DNA from: Desulfoscipio sp. XC116
GTDB lineage: Bacteria; Bacillota; Desulfotomaculia; Desulfotomaculales; Desulfallaceae
DNA: 64,000 nucleotides
Reading direction: 5' to 3'
Assembly: GCF_039851975.1 (NCBI RefSeq)
Contig: NZ_CP156660.1
Coordinates: forward strand, 4,159,035-4,223,034
Made by a program: the position numbers and the translations under genes. Below are positions 1-7,504 of the stretch, in pieces; within the stretch, counting starts at the first letter, position 1, and each line of letters begins with the position of its first letter. The notes under the pieces were generated by a model. It saw only the letters and a list, made by a program, of their open reading frames with translations. It did not search any database and was not told where the DNA came from.

Positions 1-646
1 ATGCCAGGAACCCGCCGAAAATGGTGGCGGTCAAGGGGACCAACCCCAGCAATACCGCAATAAGTACTTCACCGGCGTAGATATTGCCGTAAAGACGGAA
101 GGCCAGCGTTAAGGGCTTGGACAATTCTTCAACAAGAACGATGGGCAGGAAAAATACAAACGGTTCAAAAAAGTGTTTGAAGTAACCGAGCTTGCGGTAA
201 TAGAGTCCCAGCACCTGCACCAATATGAACACAAAAAGCGCCATACCAAGTGTGGTGTTGACATCCGCCGTGGGCGACATCATGGTCGGTATAAGGCCCC
301 AAAGGTTGCTGAACAAAAGAAAAATAAACAGGCTGAACAAAAGGCACATCAAGCTGGCACCTTTTTTGGGGTCAAGGTTTTCATAAGCCAGACCCCTTAA
401 AAACTGAAACATTTCCTCCACCATTAATTGAATCTTGCCTGGTCTTTTCAACTGCATGTTACGGGTGGCGGCAACAGTGAAAAGAATAATTAACCCCATA
501 ACTATCCAGGTCATGACCAGCGTTTTCAGGTTCATGGCTCCGAACCCGAAATTCACCGCGTCATGGGGAAACCCCCATACGTTTAGATTATCGTGTACTA
601 TGGCCAGGATGTCTTTACTTGCTTCGTGACCTGCGGCTGCAGACAA
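1..646 (-). CDS. atpB: ATP synthase F0 subunit a (partial, C-terminus beyond the window)
   Basis: This is the membrane subunit a of F1F0-ATP synthase, which forms the proton half-channels beside the c-ring. About 215 codons are visible and the frame is still open at the window edge. The segment ELSKPLTLAFRLYGNIYAGE carries the essential transmembrane arginine of the family, and several hydrophobic helices precede it. I chose a TTG start at 646 because a GGGGTGA Shine-Dalgarno lies 7 bases upstream and no in-frame ATG fits as well. It follows atpI by 38 bp in the same direction, the normal order of the operon. Confidence 0.93.
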   Translation of the reverse strand, partial: MSAAAGHEASKDILAIVHDNLNVWGFPHDAVNFGFGAMNLKTLVMTWIVMGLIILFTVAATRNMQLKRPGKIQLMVEEMFQFLRGLAYENLDPKKGASLMCLLFSLFIFLLFSNLWGLIPTMMSPTADVNTTLGMALFVFILVQVLGLYYRKLGYFKHFFEPFVFFLPIVLVEELSKPLTLAFRLYGNIYAGEVLIAVLLGLVPLTATIFGGFLA

Positions 647-684
647 CTCTTTCTCACCCCTTTCCCTAAGTAAATTTTATTTCC

Positions 685-1119
685 TTATATTTTATCAACG
701 GCATCTCGCGCCGTATAATAACGGTATAGCGCCAAATTGGCGTCCAGCACCGTAATTACGGTGGGCACCAGCAGCCCGGCCCCCACCCCGTAAATACTCA
801 AAAAATCAACCCGGCCGGCCAAAGCAATAATACCTACAATGAGCGCCATGCGGGGGTAAAACCCGGCTCGCATGAAGGCCTTGGCCTTTTTTTGACCAAT
901 ATCTGTTTCCTTCATTAACTGAACGAGCATATTCATTCTTTTTACCAGAAAGATACAGTTAATAATGCCAAAAATACCGCCCACAATAAACCCCAGAATT
1001 AACGCATCCCCGGGGCTTATAATCAATCCCGGCAGGGTCAGCAATATAATAAAACCCATAATTCTGGTCGTGCGCGTCAGTTGTTGATCAATATTGCGTA
1101 TGGGCGCCGGTCTTTGCAA
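685..1119 (-). CDS. atpI: ATP synthase subunit I (AtpI)
   Basis: A small membrane protein with four hydrophobic segments (for example FIILLTLPGLIISPG and LILGFIVGGIFGIINCIFL) placed directly before atpB. This is the position and form of the AtpI family, which is thought to help assemble the c-ring. The AAGGAG ribosome site leaves only 2 bases to the ATG at 1125 but 8 bases to the in-frame TTG at 1119, so TTG is preferred; the ATG would add two residues. The family is weakly conserved in sequence, so the call rests on size, topology and position. Confidence 0.85.
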   Translation of the reverse strand: MQRPAPIRNIDQQLTRTTRIMGFIILLTLPGLIISPGDALILGFIVGGIFGIINCIFLVKRMNMLVQLMKETDIGQKKAKAFMRAGFYPRMALIVGIIALAGRVDFLSIYGVGAGLLVPTVITVLDANLALYRYYTARDAVDKI

Positions 1120-1141
1120 CCTCATCGCTCCTTACACGTTA

Positions 1142-1375
1142 TTATTTAAAAAATCGCTGCGTGGTTTGAATAATACCAAGAATGCCCGCGGCTACGCCAA
1201 CTAAAACACCCGCCACCAGAAACCATGGCTCCGTACCCAGCTTGCCATCTAAAAATCTCCCGCCATAAAACCCCAACAGGGTCGTAATGGCCAGCTCGGT
1301 GCCAATGGCAGTGGTGACGGCTATGGCTGTCAACGCCCCGCTTCTCTTGCTTTTGGGTTTTTCCACAATAACCAC
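1142..1375 (-). CDS. atpZ: AtpZ/AtpI-family small membrane protein
   Basis: A 77-residue protein with a basic N-terminus and two membrane helices (GTELAITTLLGFYGG and EPWFLVAGVLVGVAAGILGI). It is the first gene of the visible ATP synthase operon. It matches the AtpZ/AtpI family, proposed to take part in F0 assembly or Mg2+ supply. Starts in the region are GTG codons; the first is kept, but a GTG four codons downstream (before GAA AAA) would give better spacing from AAGG. The gene lies 22 bp upstream of atpI. Confidence 0.8.
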   Translation of the reverse strand: MVIVEKPKSKRSGALTAIAVTTAIGTELAITTLLGFYGGRFLDGKLGTEPWFLVAGVLVGVAAGILGIIQTTQRFFK

Positions 1376-1401
1376 GCCTTAAATTATCAAAAAATGTCGC
1401 A

Positions 1402-1430
1402 TAAAATACATTTTGTTGTCGCGTATTTTA
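1402..1430. promoter_or_regulatory. 8-bp inverted repeat upstream of the atp operon; rest of the 1376-1812 gap otherwise empty
   Basis: The arms TAAAATAC (1402-1409) and GTATTTTA (1423-1430) are perfect inverted copies 13 bp apart, each set in a similar GTCGC context. They lie 27-55 bp before the atpZ start and could be an operator or simply AT-rich promoter DNA. A short symmetric TCCTCCAGGAGGA occurs near 1475. I see no gene in the 437-bp gap between atpZ and the IclR gene. Confidence 0.3.
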
Positions 1431-1812
1431 CATTTTCGCTTACAGAATACATTTCTACAAAAAAGATAGTATTCCTCCAGGAGGATCCGTACTTTTTGTA
1501 ATTTTATTTTACTCATCACCGGTAAATTTCATTTACTTGCGACAGCACGTACCCGGCCAGGCAAATATTAGCTCTCTATCCAAAAATGTATGACTAAGGT
1601 GATGACAATATGTTAAATGGCTTGGCAAAAAAAATAAGGAGCTATTGAAAAAAGATTCTCCGCTTAAGATTCTTTTCCTTCAGCGCATATCTATTATACG
1701 GACTTTTTTGTCACGCAATTTCTGGCAGGGAGGAACAAAACATAATCAGGATTTGATCACGTCCCATCCAGGCATTTATATATTTTCACCGAACGCATAT
1801 ATTCCCGCCTAA

Positions 1813-2640
1813 TTAGCCGGTATTATTCATCCCCCTTATCATCTCGGACGAAGCGCCCAGCCGGGCGGATATGGATGCCGCGCATTCATTTAAAATATCC
1901 AGATAGCCCATCAGAGCTTCTTTATTCAGCCGGCTGCTGGGACCAAATATATTTAAAGACGCCACTACTTTGCCGTGGCGGTTCCAAATGGGCACCGACA
2001 AGCTGGAACCACCGTTAATTCGCTCGCCAAGACTACTGGCCCAGCCTTGCCTCTTTATTTTCTGCAGTTCCTGAAACAACATACCACGCTCGGTGGTGTC
2101 ATTATTCAGCCCGGCCTGCTCACACTGCGTTAATATTTCAGCTACCTCTTCCTCCGCCATATAGGCCAGCAAAAGATTGCCGGGTGAACCGGTATGCACG
2201 CTTAACGGCACAACTGTGCCCACCCCTACGGAAAATTTGAGAAAATGCTGGCTGACGAATTCGGCCACACACACCCTGTTATACCCTTTGCGCACGTATA
2301 AAGTTACTGTTTCGCCGGTGTAACGCCATAATTTTTGCATATAGGGCTGCACGGACTGTACCAACCGGTGCTCACGGGAAATGTTTTCCGACAATAAACC
2401 CACCAGTCCCCAATGTAAAAAATATTTGCCGCCGTCTTCTTCTTTAGCCACAAAATCCTTCTTTTGCAGCGCGCCCAGAATGCGATACGCGGTAGCCTTA
2501 CTCAGGCCTGTTTCCTGGCTAATCTCAGTGAGGGTTTTTTCGCTGGTTCCCAAACAAGTTAAAATATCTGCGGCCCGCTCCACTGAACGTACACTCCCGG
2601 GTTCTTTATCTTTAACTTTGGTATCCCCGGCCTTAACCAC
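1813..2640 (-). CDS. IclR-family transcriptional regulator
   Basis: A DNA-binding regulator with an N-terminal winged helix (SVRSVERAADILTCL, then TEISQETGLSKATAYRILGA) and a C-terminal GAF-like effector domain ending in the usual ISARLGA segment. IclR proteins often control catabolism of aromatic or short carboxylic acids. The GTG at 2640 is chosen because GAGGTG sits 9 bases before it; the open frame continues to a TTG at 2670 that has no ribosome site. It is divergent from the sigma-54 activator gene and shares a 230-bp AT-rich intergenic region with it. The target is unknown; the nearby acyl-CoA operon is one candidate. Confidence 0.88.
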   Translation of the reverse strand: MVKAGDTKVKDKEPGSVRSVERAADILTCLGTSEKTLTEISQETGLSKATAYRILGALQKKDFVAKEEDGGKYFLHWGLVGLLSENISREHRLVQSVQPYMQKLWRYTGETVTLYVRKGYNRVCVAEFVSQHFLKFSVGVGTVVPLSVHTGSPGNLLLAYMAEEEVAEILTQCEQAGLNNDTTERGMLFQELQKIKRQGWASSLGERINGGSSLSVPIWNRHGKVVASLNIFGPSSRLNKEALMGYLDILNECAASISARLGASSEMIRGMNNTG

Positions 2641-2873
2641 GTCACTCACCACCTCTGGTGTTTCATACAATAAAATCGGTTTTTATTTTTTTCTTGTAAA
2701 AACAATTAAACAAAGCCGCCTAAAATCCTTCCCGAAAATTGTAATTTTAGAAAAACTTTATATTTAAACGAACATTTAATTATAGATTGATTTTATATTC
2801 GAAAAGCGATAAATTAATTAATATATTATTAATGAACTGGAATTTCGCAGGGCAACACAAAGGCGGTGGGAAA

Positions 2874-4985
2874 ATGTTGGTAAAGGACATTATGACTCCA
2901 AACAGCACATCTGTCCGGCCGGGGCAAACCGCCCTTGAAGCCTGGAAAATGATCAATCAAAGACAGCTTATCGGTATTCCCGTTACTGATGATGACGGTA
3001 CTGTCACCGGCATCGTATCCCGGGAAGAAATAATCAATGCCGGCCCGCGAGTGACCGAAGGCCATGTAAAAGTGCGGGATATCATGCAGCGGGAGGTTTA
3101 TATTCTCAAAGAGAACGCACTCGCTTCCGATGCCTGGACCATGCCGGCCAATGTTTTTCCGGTAGTAAACGACAGCGGTCGCATAATCGGCATACTGGAC
3201 CGCTCGGAAGTGGGACACACCCTTTTTAAAGTGGCCAGCCAAAAGTTTCAGCAGGCCGAAGCTATAATGGATTCGGCCCATAACGGTATCGTGGCCATTG
3301 ACAAAGAGGGAACAATTACCACATTTAATTACGCTGCGGAAAAAATTACCCGCCGCAAAAAAAGCGAGGCTCTGGGGCATCATCTTTCCGAAGTGATCAT
3401 CCCCCATGGCCTGCTGGATATTTTGGAAAACGGCAACTACTTGTCCCACTATAAATTTTCCGTGGGGTATTCCTCGGGAACGCATACCTACCTGACCAAC
3501 CGCAGCCCTATCGTTGAAAACGGGCAGGTAGTCGGTGCTATTGGAGTATTTCAGGACATTTCGGAAATTGAATTTATTTCCGAAGAGTTGAGCTCTGTTA
3601 AGCAGTTGAACAAAGAACTGGAAACGATTATTGAGTCGTCATATGACGGCATCATTATCACCGACCGCAGCGGTCAAATTATCCGGGCCAATAAGGCCCA
3701 CGAGCGCATTACAGGCATTCCGGCGGCACACATTCAGCATATGACCATGGCGGATTTAATTGCCAGGGGTGTTTATTCCCAGTCCGTAGTCGACACCGTA
3801 ATCGAACAAAACGGTGCCGTCACCCTATCGGAGCTGACCGCCGACAACAACCAGCTGTTAATTACCGGCAACCCGGTACACGATCAGCAAGGCGAAATTG
3901 TACGGGTGGTTATTAATATCAGGGATATTTCGGATTTGCATAATCTTAAGAACCAGCTGGAACAAAGCATTGCCTTGAGCGAGCGCTATCACGGGGAACT
4001 GACCCAGCTGCGCAGCAAACTTATTGACCAGGCGGGCCTGGTAATCAAGTCCATTAAAATGAAAAAAGTAATGGAAATGGCTCTGCAGCTGGCCCAGGTA
4101 AATTCCACCGTACTGCTGCTGGGCGAGTCGGGCGTGGGCAAGGAAGTGGTAGCCAAGGCCATCCACAAACACAGCAAGAGGAGCAGCGGACCGTTTATCA
4201 CGGTAAACTGCGGCGCCATCCCCGAAAACCTGCTGGAGTCGGAAATGTTCGGCTATGAAAAGGGCGCCTTTACGGGGGCCAACCGGGAAGGCAAGCCCGG
4301 CATGTTTGAGTTGGCGGATAAGGGCACATTGTTCCTGGACGAAATCGGCGATTTGCCTTTGCCTTTTCAAGTGAAACTACTGCGGGTTTTGCAGGAAAGA
4401 GAGATAACCCGCATCGGCAGCACCAAGCCCCGTCCCATCAACGTGCGTATTATTGCGGCAACCAACAGGCAGCTGGAAGAGCTGGTGCAAGAAGGCAAAT
4501 TCAGGGAGGACCTGTATTTCCGGCTCAACGTGGTGCCCATTAATATACCGCCGCTGCGTGAAAGACGGGATGACATAATACCTCTTGTCTACAACTTCAA
4601 AAAACAATTTGAAAAGATATACGGTATCCAAAAGGAATTCTCACCTCGGGTATTTAAGGACTTAATTGAACACCAATGGCCGGGAAATGTACGGGAGATA
4701 AAGAATGTGGTGGAGCGATTGCTGGTGACATCCACCGAGCCGGTAATTAAGTCTGTGGACATACCGCTCAACATGACACCGTCTCAGCGGAACGAACCGC
4801 ATAAAGTAACCGTCCAGGGCATCCTTCCTTTAAAAACAGCCCAGATGGAGCTGGAGCGCCAGCTGATCGGAGCCGCGATAAAAGAGCTGGGCAGCACATA
4901 CAAAGCGGCTAAAGCGCTGCATGTCGATCAGTCGACCATTGTGCGCAAGATAAACCGCCTCAAGGAAAAAGGGCTGCCGCTATAG
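2874..4985 (+). CDS. Sigma-54-dependent activator with CBS and PAS domains and a TyrR-type HTH
   Basis: A bacterial enhancer-binding protein of about 703 residues. In order it has two CBS repeats ([31 protein letters not shown]), two PAS domains (around residues 135 and 250), an AAA+ domain with Walker A GESGVGKE, the sigma-54 contact loop GAFTGA and Walker [10 protein letters not shown], then a C-terminal helix-turn-helix ([20 protein letters not shown]). GAFTGA means it should work with RNA polymerase-sigma-54. CBS domains usually bind adenine nucleotides, so energy state may be sensed. The ATG at 2874 follows AGGCGGTGGG; in-frame ATGs at 2832 and 2787 are possible. It is the likely activator of the promoter at 10460-10475 (inference). 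Confidence 0.9.
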   Translation: MLVKDIMTPNSTSVRPGQTALEAWKMINQRQLIGIPVTDDDGTVTGIVSREEIINAGPRVTEGHVKVRDIMQREVYILKENALASDAWTMPANVFPVVNDSGRIIGILDRSEVGHTLFKVASQKFQQAEAIMDSAHNGIVAIDKEGTITTFNYAAEKITRRKKSEALGHHLSEVIIPHGLLDILENGNYLSHYKFSVGYSSGTHTYLTNRSPIVENGQVVGAIGVFQDISEIEFISEELSSVKQLNKELETIIESSYDGIIITDRSGQIIRANKAHERITGIPAAHIQHMTMADLIARGVYSQSVVDTVIEQNGAVTLSELTADNNQLLITGNPVHDQQGEIVRVVINIRDISDLHNLKNQLEQSIALSERYHGELTQLRSKLIDQAGLVIKSIKMKKVMEMALQLAQVNSTVLLLGESGVGKEVVAKAIHKHSKRSSGPFITVNCGAIPENLLESEMFGYEKGAFTGANREGKPGMFELADKGTLFLDEIGDLPLPFQVKLLRVLQEREITRIGSTKPRPINVRIIAATNRQLEELVQEGKFREDLYFRLNVVPINIPPLRERRDDIIPLVYNFKKQFEKIYGIQKEFSPRVFKDLIEHQWPGNVREIKNVVERLLVTSTEPVIKSVDIPLNMTPSQRNEPHKVTVQGILPLKTAQMELERQLIGAAIKELGSTYKAAKALHVDQSTIVRKINRLKEKGLPL

Positions 4986-5057
4986 CCCAAAGTAATACCG
5001 GCTATTGCCGGGTTTAAGTTCGGCAACGCACTTTGGCGGCTTTAAGATCGAAAAGTA

Positions 5058-5139
5058 AACTTGCTCAGCTAAAGCTGAACATCGGGGCTTCAGATGGGGA
5101 TTCTTCAGATACTGATTCTACCCCACCCGAAGTGAAAAT
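5058..5139 (+). repeat. Family A structured repeat, copy 1 (truncated)
   Basis: The copy begins with a CAGCTAAAGCTG hairpin, continues with a GGGGCTTCAGATGGGGATT/CCCCACCCGAAGT hairpin (with a short internal insertion TTCAGATACTGAT), and stops where the third hairpin should begin. The MITE at 5140 starts exactly there, which suggests the MITE jumped into the repeat. Other copies are at 14751, 15000, 25977 and 48441. Confidence 0.75.
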
Positions 5140-5292
5140 AAAGGGGCTGTTGCACAACGGACTAAGTAGTTCATGGTGCGGCAGCCTTTGGTAAAGATAC
5201 CGGATTATTATCGGAATAATTGGCTGCACCTGGGAAGGGAAGGGAAGCGTCGCTCATTACTCCAAGAAAATAGTTTTGCGACACTCCCCTTT
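5140..5292. mobile_element. MITE-like element, copy 1 (about 153 bp)
   Basis: This segment is nearly identical to the reverse complement of 48698-48843. Its ends are imperfect inverted repeats: AAAGGGGCTGTTGCACAAC on the left, and AAAGGGGAGTGTCGCAAAAC read inward from the right. It contains no coding capacity. The ends resemble those of IS elements with GGGGCTGTTGCACAAC-type termini, so it is probably a non-autonomous derivative moved by a transposase encoded elsewhere. Confidence 0.75.
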
Positions 5293-5297
5293 AATTT

Positions 5298-5670
5298 GGT
5301 GAACCTCCTCCGGGACGAGCCCGGAAGCTTCTTCCCGGAAGCTTCTCATTTCATTGAGAACTGCCCTGGCAAAGCAAGGTCTTATACTCTCTCGTGAGCT
5401 ACAGCACTGTGTTAGCACAGCCTTGGCCCGATCCATAGGCATCTGCTACTTCGCCATACGGCTACGTAGATACATGCTTACTTGAAAGCACCAATCTCTT
5501 TTGGGAATCAGTTTTACGCAGCAACCCATTGACCCGCTGCAACCCTATTCTGATTGTTAAAGAGTACAGGTATATTACACCATGGAAACGTGTGTTTGCG
5601 AAGTATTTATCGCCCCACGGGCGATGCCTCTTTCATCCCACGGGACGAACCCGTGGGTTTTCAGAGGCAG
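5298..5670 (-). mobile_element. Orphan IS200/IS605-type element: right end with omega-RNA-like structure, no tnpA or tnpB
   Basis: Read on the minus strand the segment ends in a CCGGG-CTCGT-CCCGG hairpin followed by AGGAGGTTCACC, the typical terminal hairpin and tail of IS605/IS1341 right ends. Upstream of it are GAAGCTTC palindromes and a TTCTCA/TGAGAA hairpin, the kind of layout seen in the omega (guide) RNA of TnpB elements. At the other side (5609-5668) are two nested hairpins: ATCGCCC/GGGCGAT, and GCCTCT/AGAGGC enclosing CCCACGGG/CCCGTGGG. No transposase or TnpB reading frame is present. The 5609-5668 hairpins may also end transcription of the decarboxylase operon. Confidence 0.5.
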
Positions 5671-5735
5671 GTTTTTATAAACCGTACTTTTCGCTGCAAT
5701 GTCAGTCAACTGTACTGTCAGTTATATGCAATAAT

Positions 5736-6848
5736 CTACAGTATGGCCGATATAAACGCACCGGCGGCCACGGCCGTTCCTATAACACCGGCCACGTTCG
5801 GCCCCATAGCGTGCATCAACAGATAATTTTGCGGGTTGGCCTCGGCGCCCATGTTATGCACCACCCGGGCCGCCATGGGCACGGCGGACACGCCCGCGGC
5901 ACCGATAAGCGGGTTGACCTTGTTCTTGACGAACAGGTTCATAAACTTGGCTATTAATACACCGCCCGCCGTGGCAAAGGCAAAGGCCACCACACCCATG
6001 ACAAATACTCCCATGCTCTTAAAGTTCAGGAAGTTTTCCGCCGTCATGGTGGATCCAACACCTACACCGAGCAAAATAGTGACTATGTTCATCAATTCAT
6101 TGCGGCTGACATTGGTAAGCCGCTCCACCGCGCCGCTCTCCATGAACAAGTTGCCCAGCATAAACATGGCAATCAGCGGAGCCGACTTGGGCACCAATAA
6201 TATTATAATGATAGACGCTAAAATGGGGAAAACGATTTTCTCCGTCTTACTGGGCATGCGCATCATATTCATTACCATGGCACGTTCTTCTTTAGTGGTC
6301 AGCAACTTGGCAATAGGCGGAATAATAATAGGCACCAGCGCCATATATGAGTAAGCCGCCACCGCCACCGAGCCCATCATGTGCGGGGCTAAATTGGCGG
6401 CGAGATATATGGTGGTCGGACCATCGGCACCCCCGATAATACCGATAGTGGCCGCCTCTTGCACGGTAAAGCCCACCATCAAGGCACCGAAAAACGCCGC
6501 ATATACACCCAACTGGGCTGCCGCACCAAGAAGCAATGTTTTAGGATTGGCAAGCACCGGCCCAAAGTCGGTCATCGCACCCAGGCCCAAGAAAATAAGG
6601 GGGGGAATTAATTCCGTCTCAATGCCATAGTGATAAAAGATGTAAAACAGTCCACCCTCTTCTAAAAGGCCGGTCAGAGGGAAGTTGGCCATAAATACCC
6701 CAAAGCCGATAGGCAATAAAAGTAACGGCTCAACCCCCTTCTTAATGGCCAGGTAAAAGAGGACAAAGGCAATCAGCCACATGGCAACATTGCCAGGGGT
6801 CAGCTGTGTAACCCCAACTCCGTTGAAAATTTCCGCCAGCTGCTCCAT
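5736..6848 (-). CDS. Na+-translocating acyl-CoA decarboxylase, beta (membrane pump) subunit
   Basis: A 370-residue polytopic membrane protein of the OadB/MmdB/GcdB family. It decarboxylates carboxybiotin and couples this to export of Na+. Family signatures include LPIGFGVFMANFPLTG near the N-terminus, IGIIGGADGPTTIYLA in the middle and VNPLIGAAGVSAVPMAARV, which holds residues of the ion path. It is the last gene of the operon, 26 bp after the biotin carrier, and works with the proteins at 7505-9049, 7107-7256 and 6875-7087. Sequence alone does not tell methylmalonyl- from glutaconyl-CoA decarboxylase. Confidence 0.93.
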   Translation of the reverse strand: MEQLAEIFNGVGVTQLTPGNVAMWLIAFVLFYLAIKKGVEPLLLLPIGFGVFMANFPLTGLLEEGGLFYIFYHYGIETELIPPLIFLGLGAMTDFGPVLANPKTLLLGAAAQLGVYAAFFGALMVGFTVQEAATIGIIGGADGPTTIYLAANLAPHMMGSVAVAAYSYMALVPIIIPPIAKLLTTKEERAMVMNMMRMPSKTEKIVFPILASIIIILLVPKSAPLIAMFMLGNLFMESGAVERLTNVSRNELMNIVTILLGVGVGSTMTAENFLNFKSMGVFVMGVVAFAFATAGGVLIAKFMNLFVKNKVNPLIGAAGVSAVPMAARVVHNMGAEANPQNYLLMHAMGPNVAGVIGTAVAAGAFISAIL

Positions 6849-6874
6849 GCCTCTTTCCTCCTAATTTTATTAGA

Positions 6875-7087
6875 TTATTTCAAAGCTGCTAAAACAGTGT
6901 CGGTATTCACTACATCACCGGCGTTTACATTAACTTCAGCCACTTCGCCGTCGTTGGGCGCATACACTTTAATTTGCATTTTCATAGCTTCCAGAGTCAC
7001 CAGCACATCGTTCTTTTTCACCTGATCGCCTGCTTTTACATCGACAGACAGCACTTTTCCCACCATGGGAGCATTAACTTGTACCAT
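6875..7087 (-). CDS. Biotin carboxyl carrier subunit of the Na+-translocating decarboxylase
   Basis: A 70-residue stand-alone biotinyl domain. The motif EAMKMQ contains the lysine that is biotinylated, and the flanking glycine-rich hairpin turns (VLVTLEAMKMQ... VNAGDVVNTDTVL) are those of the domain. It swings the carboxyl group from the carboxyltransferase subunit to the membrane beta subunit. It lacks the long Pro/Ala-rich linker found in many homologues, so the gamma/delta membrane anchor just upstream may hold it in place. A GGAGGT ribosome site precedes the ATG. Confidence 0.92.
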   Translation of the reverse strand: MVQVNAPMVGKVLSVDVKAGDQVKKNDVLVTLEAMKMQIKVYAPNDGEVAEVNVNAGDVVNTDTVLAALK

Positions 7088-7106
7088 ATTATTTACCTCC
7101 TAAATT

Positions 7107-7256
7107 TTATGCATTTTGTTTTTGCGCTTGTTTTTTGGCCTGGCCGTCGATTATTTTTCCCGCAACTTGCACAGCAATTTGCAAAACCGCCAGTACAGCG
7201 AAAACAGATACTATTCCCGAGAGAGCCACCGATGTGGCCATACCCCAGTCAACCAT
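7107..7256 (-). CDS. Small membrane anchor (OadG-like gamma/delta) subunit of the decarboxylase
   Basis: A 49-residue protein: a short N-terminus (MVDWGMATS), one transmembrane helix (IVSVFAVLAVLQIAVQVAG) and a hydrophilic Lys/Gln tail. This is the form of the OadG/MmdD family that anchors and assembles the carboxyltransferase on the membrane subunit. GGGGAGG lies 10 bases before the ATG. It sits between the carboxyltransferase gene and the biotin carrier, the expected place. Recognition depends on topology and context because the family is short and variable. Confidence 0.8.
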   Translation of the reverse strand: MVDWGMATSVALSGIVSVFAVLAVLQIAVQVAGKIIDGQAKKQAQKQNA

Positions 7257-7380
7257 ACATCCATAACCTCCCCTTGCACAAAGGCTATAATATTCTAAAT
7301 TTTACTGTATTTCGCTACATAATACCTAGTCTCCTGCCGGGGCATAAATGTTAATTGATTATTGTGTATTTTATATAAAA

Positions 7381-7431
7381 CTGTGCCGGCTATTTTTTAA
7401 ACAATGTTAAACCTGGCAATAGCCGGCACAG
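7381..7431 (-). promoter_or_regulatory. Intra-operon hairpin (possible attenuator or processing site)
   Basis: Perfect 13-bp arms, CTGTGCCGGCTAT at 7381-7393 and its reverse complement at 7419-7431, enclose a 25-nt loop. On the minus strand the stem is followed by a T-rich run (TTTTATATAAAAT). It lies 74 bp after the carboxyltransferase stop and 125 bp before the small-subunit gene, so it could reduce read-through or protect the upstream message and set subunit ratios. Confidence 0.6.
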
Positions 7432-7504
7432 GTAATTTTACGCTGCGAAACAATCGGTTACAGCGGCGCAAAGTCTCAAATACACTGCCGAACGACTCTT
7501 ATGA

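Noticed and set aside
5257-5442. 61-residue minus-strand frame ending near the MITE
   Set aside because: It is a translation of the IS605-type right end and its hairpins; the apparent residues SFREEASGLVPEEVHQ come from the GAAGCTTC repeats and terminal hairpin.
5529-5957. Plus-strand frame of 142 residues
   Set aside because: It is antisense to the end of the decarboxylase beta subunit and reads through hairpins; histidine/glycine-rich shadow composition.
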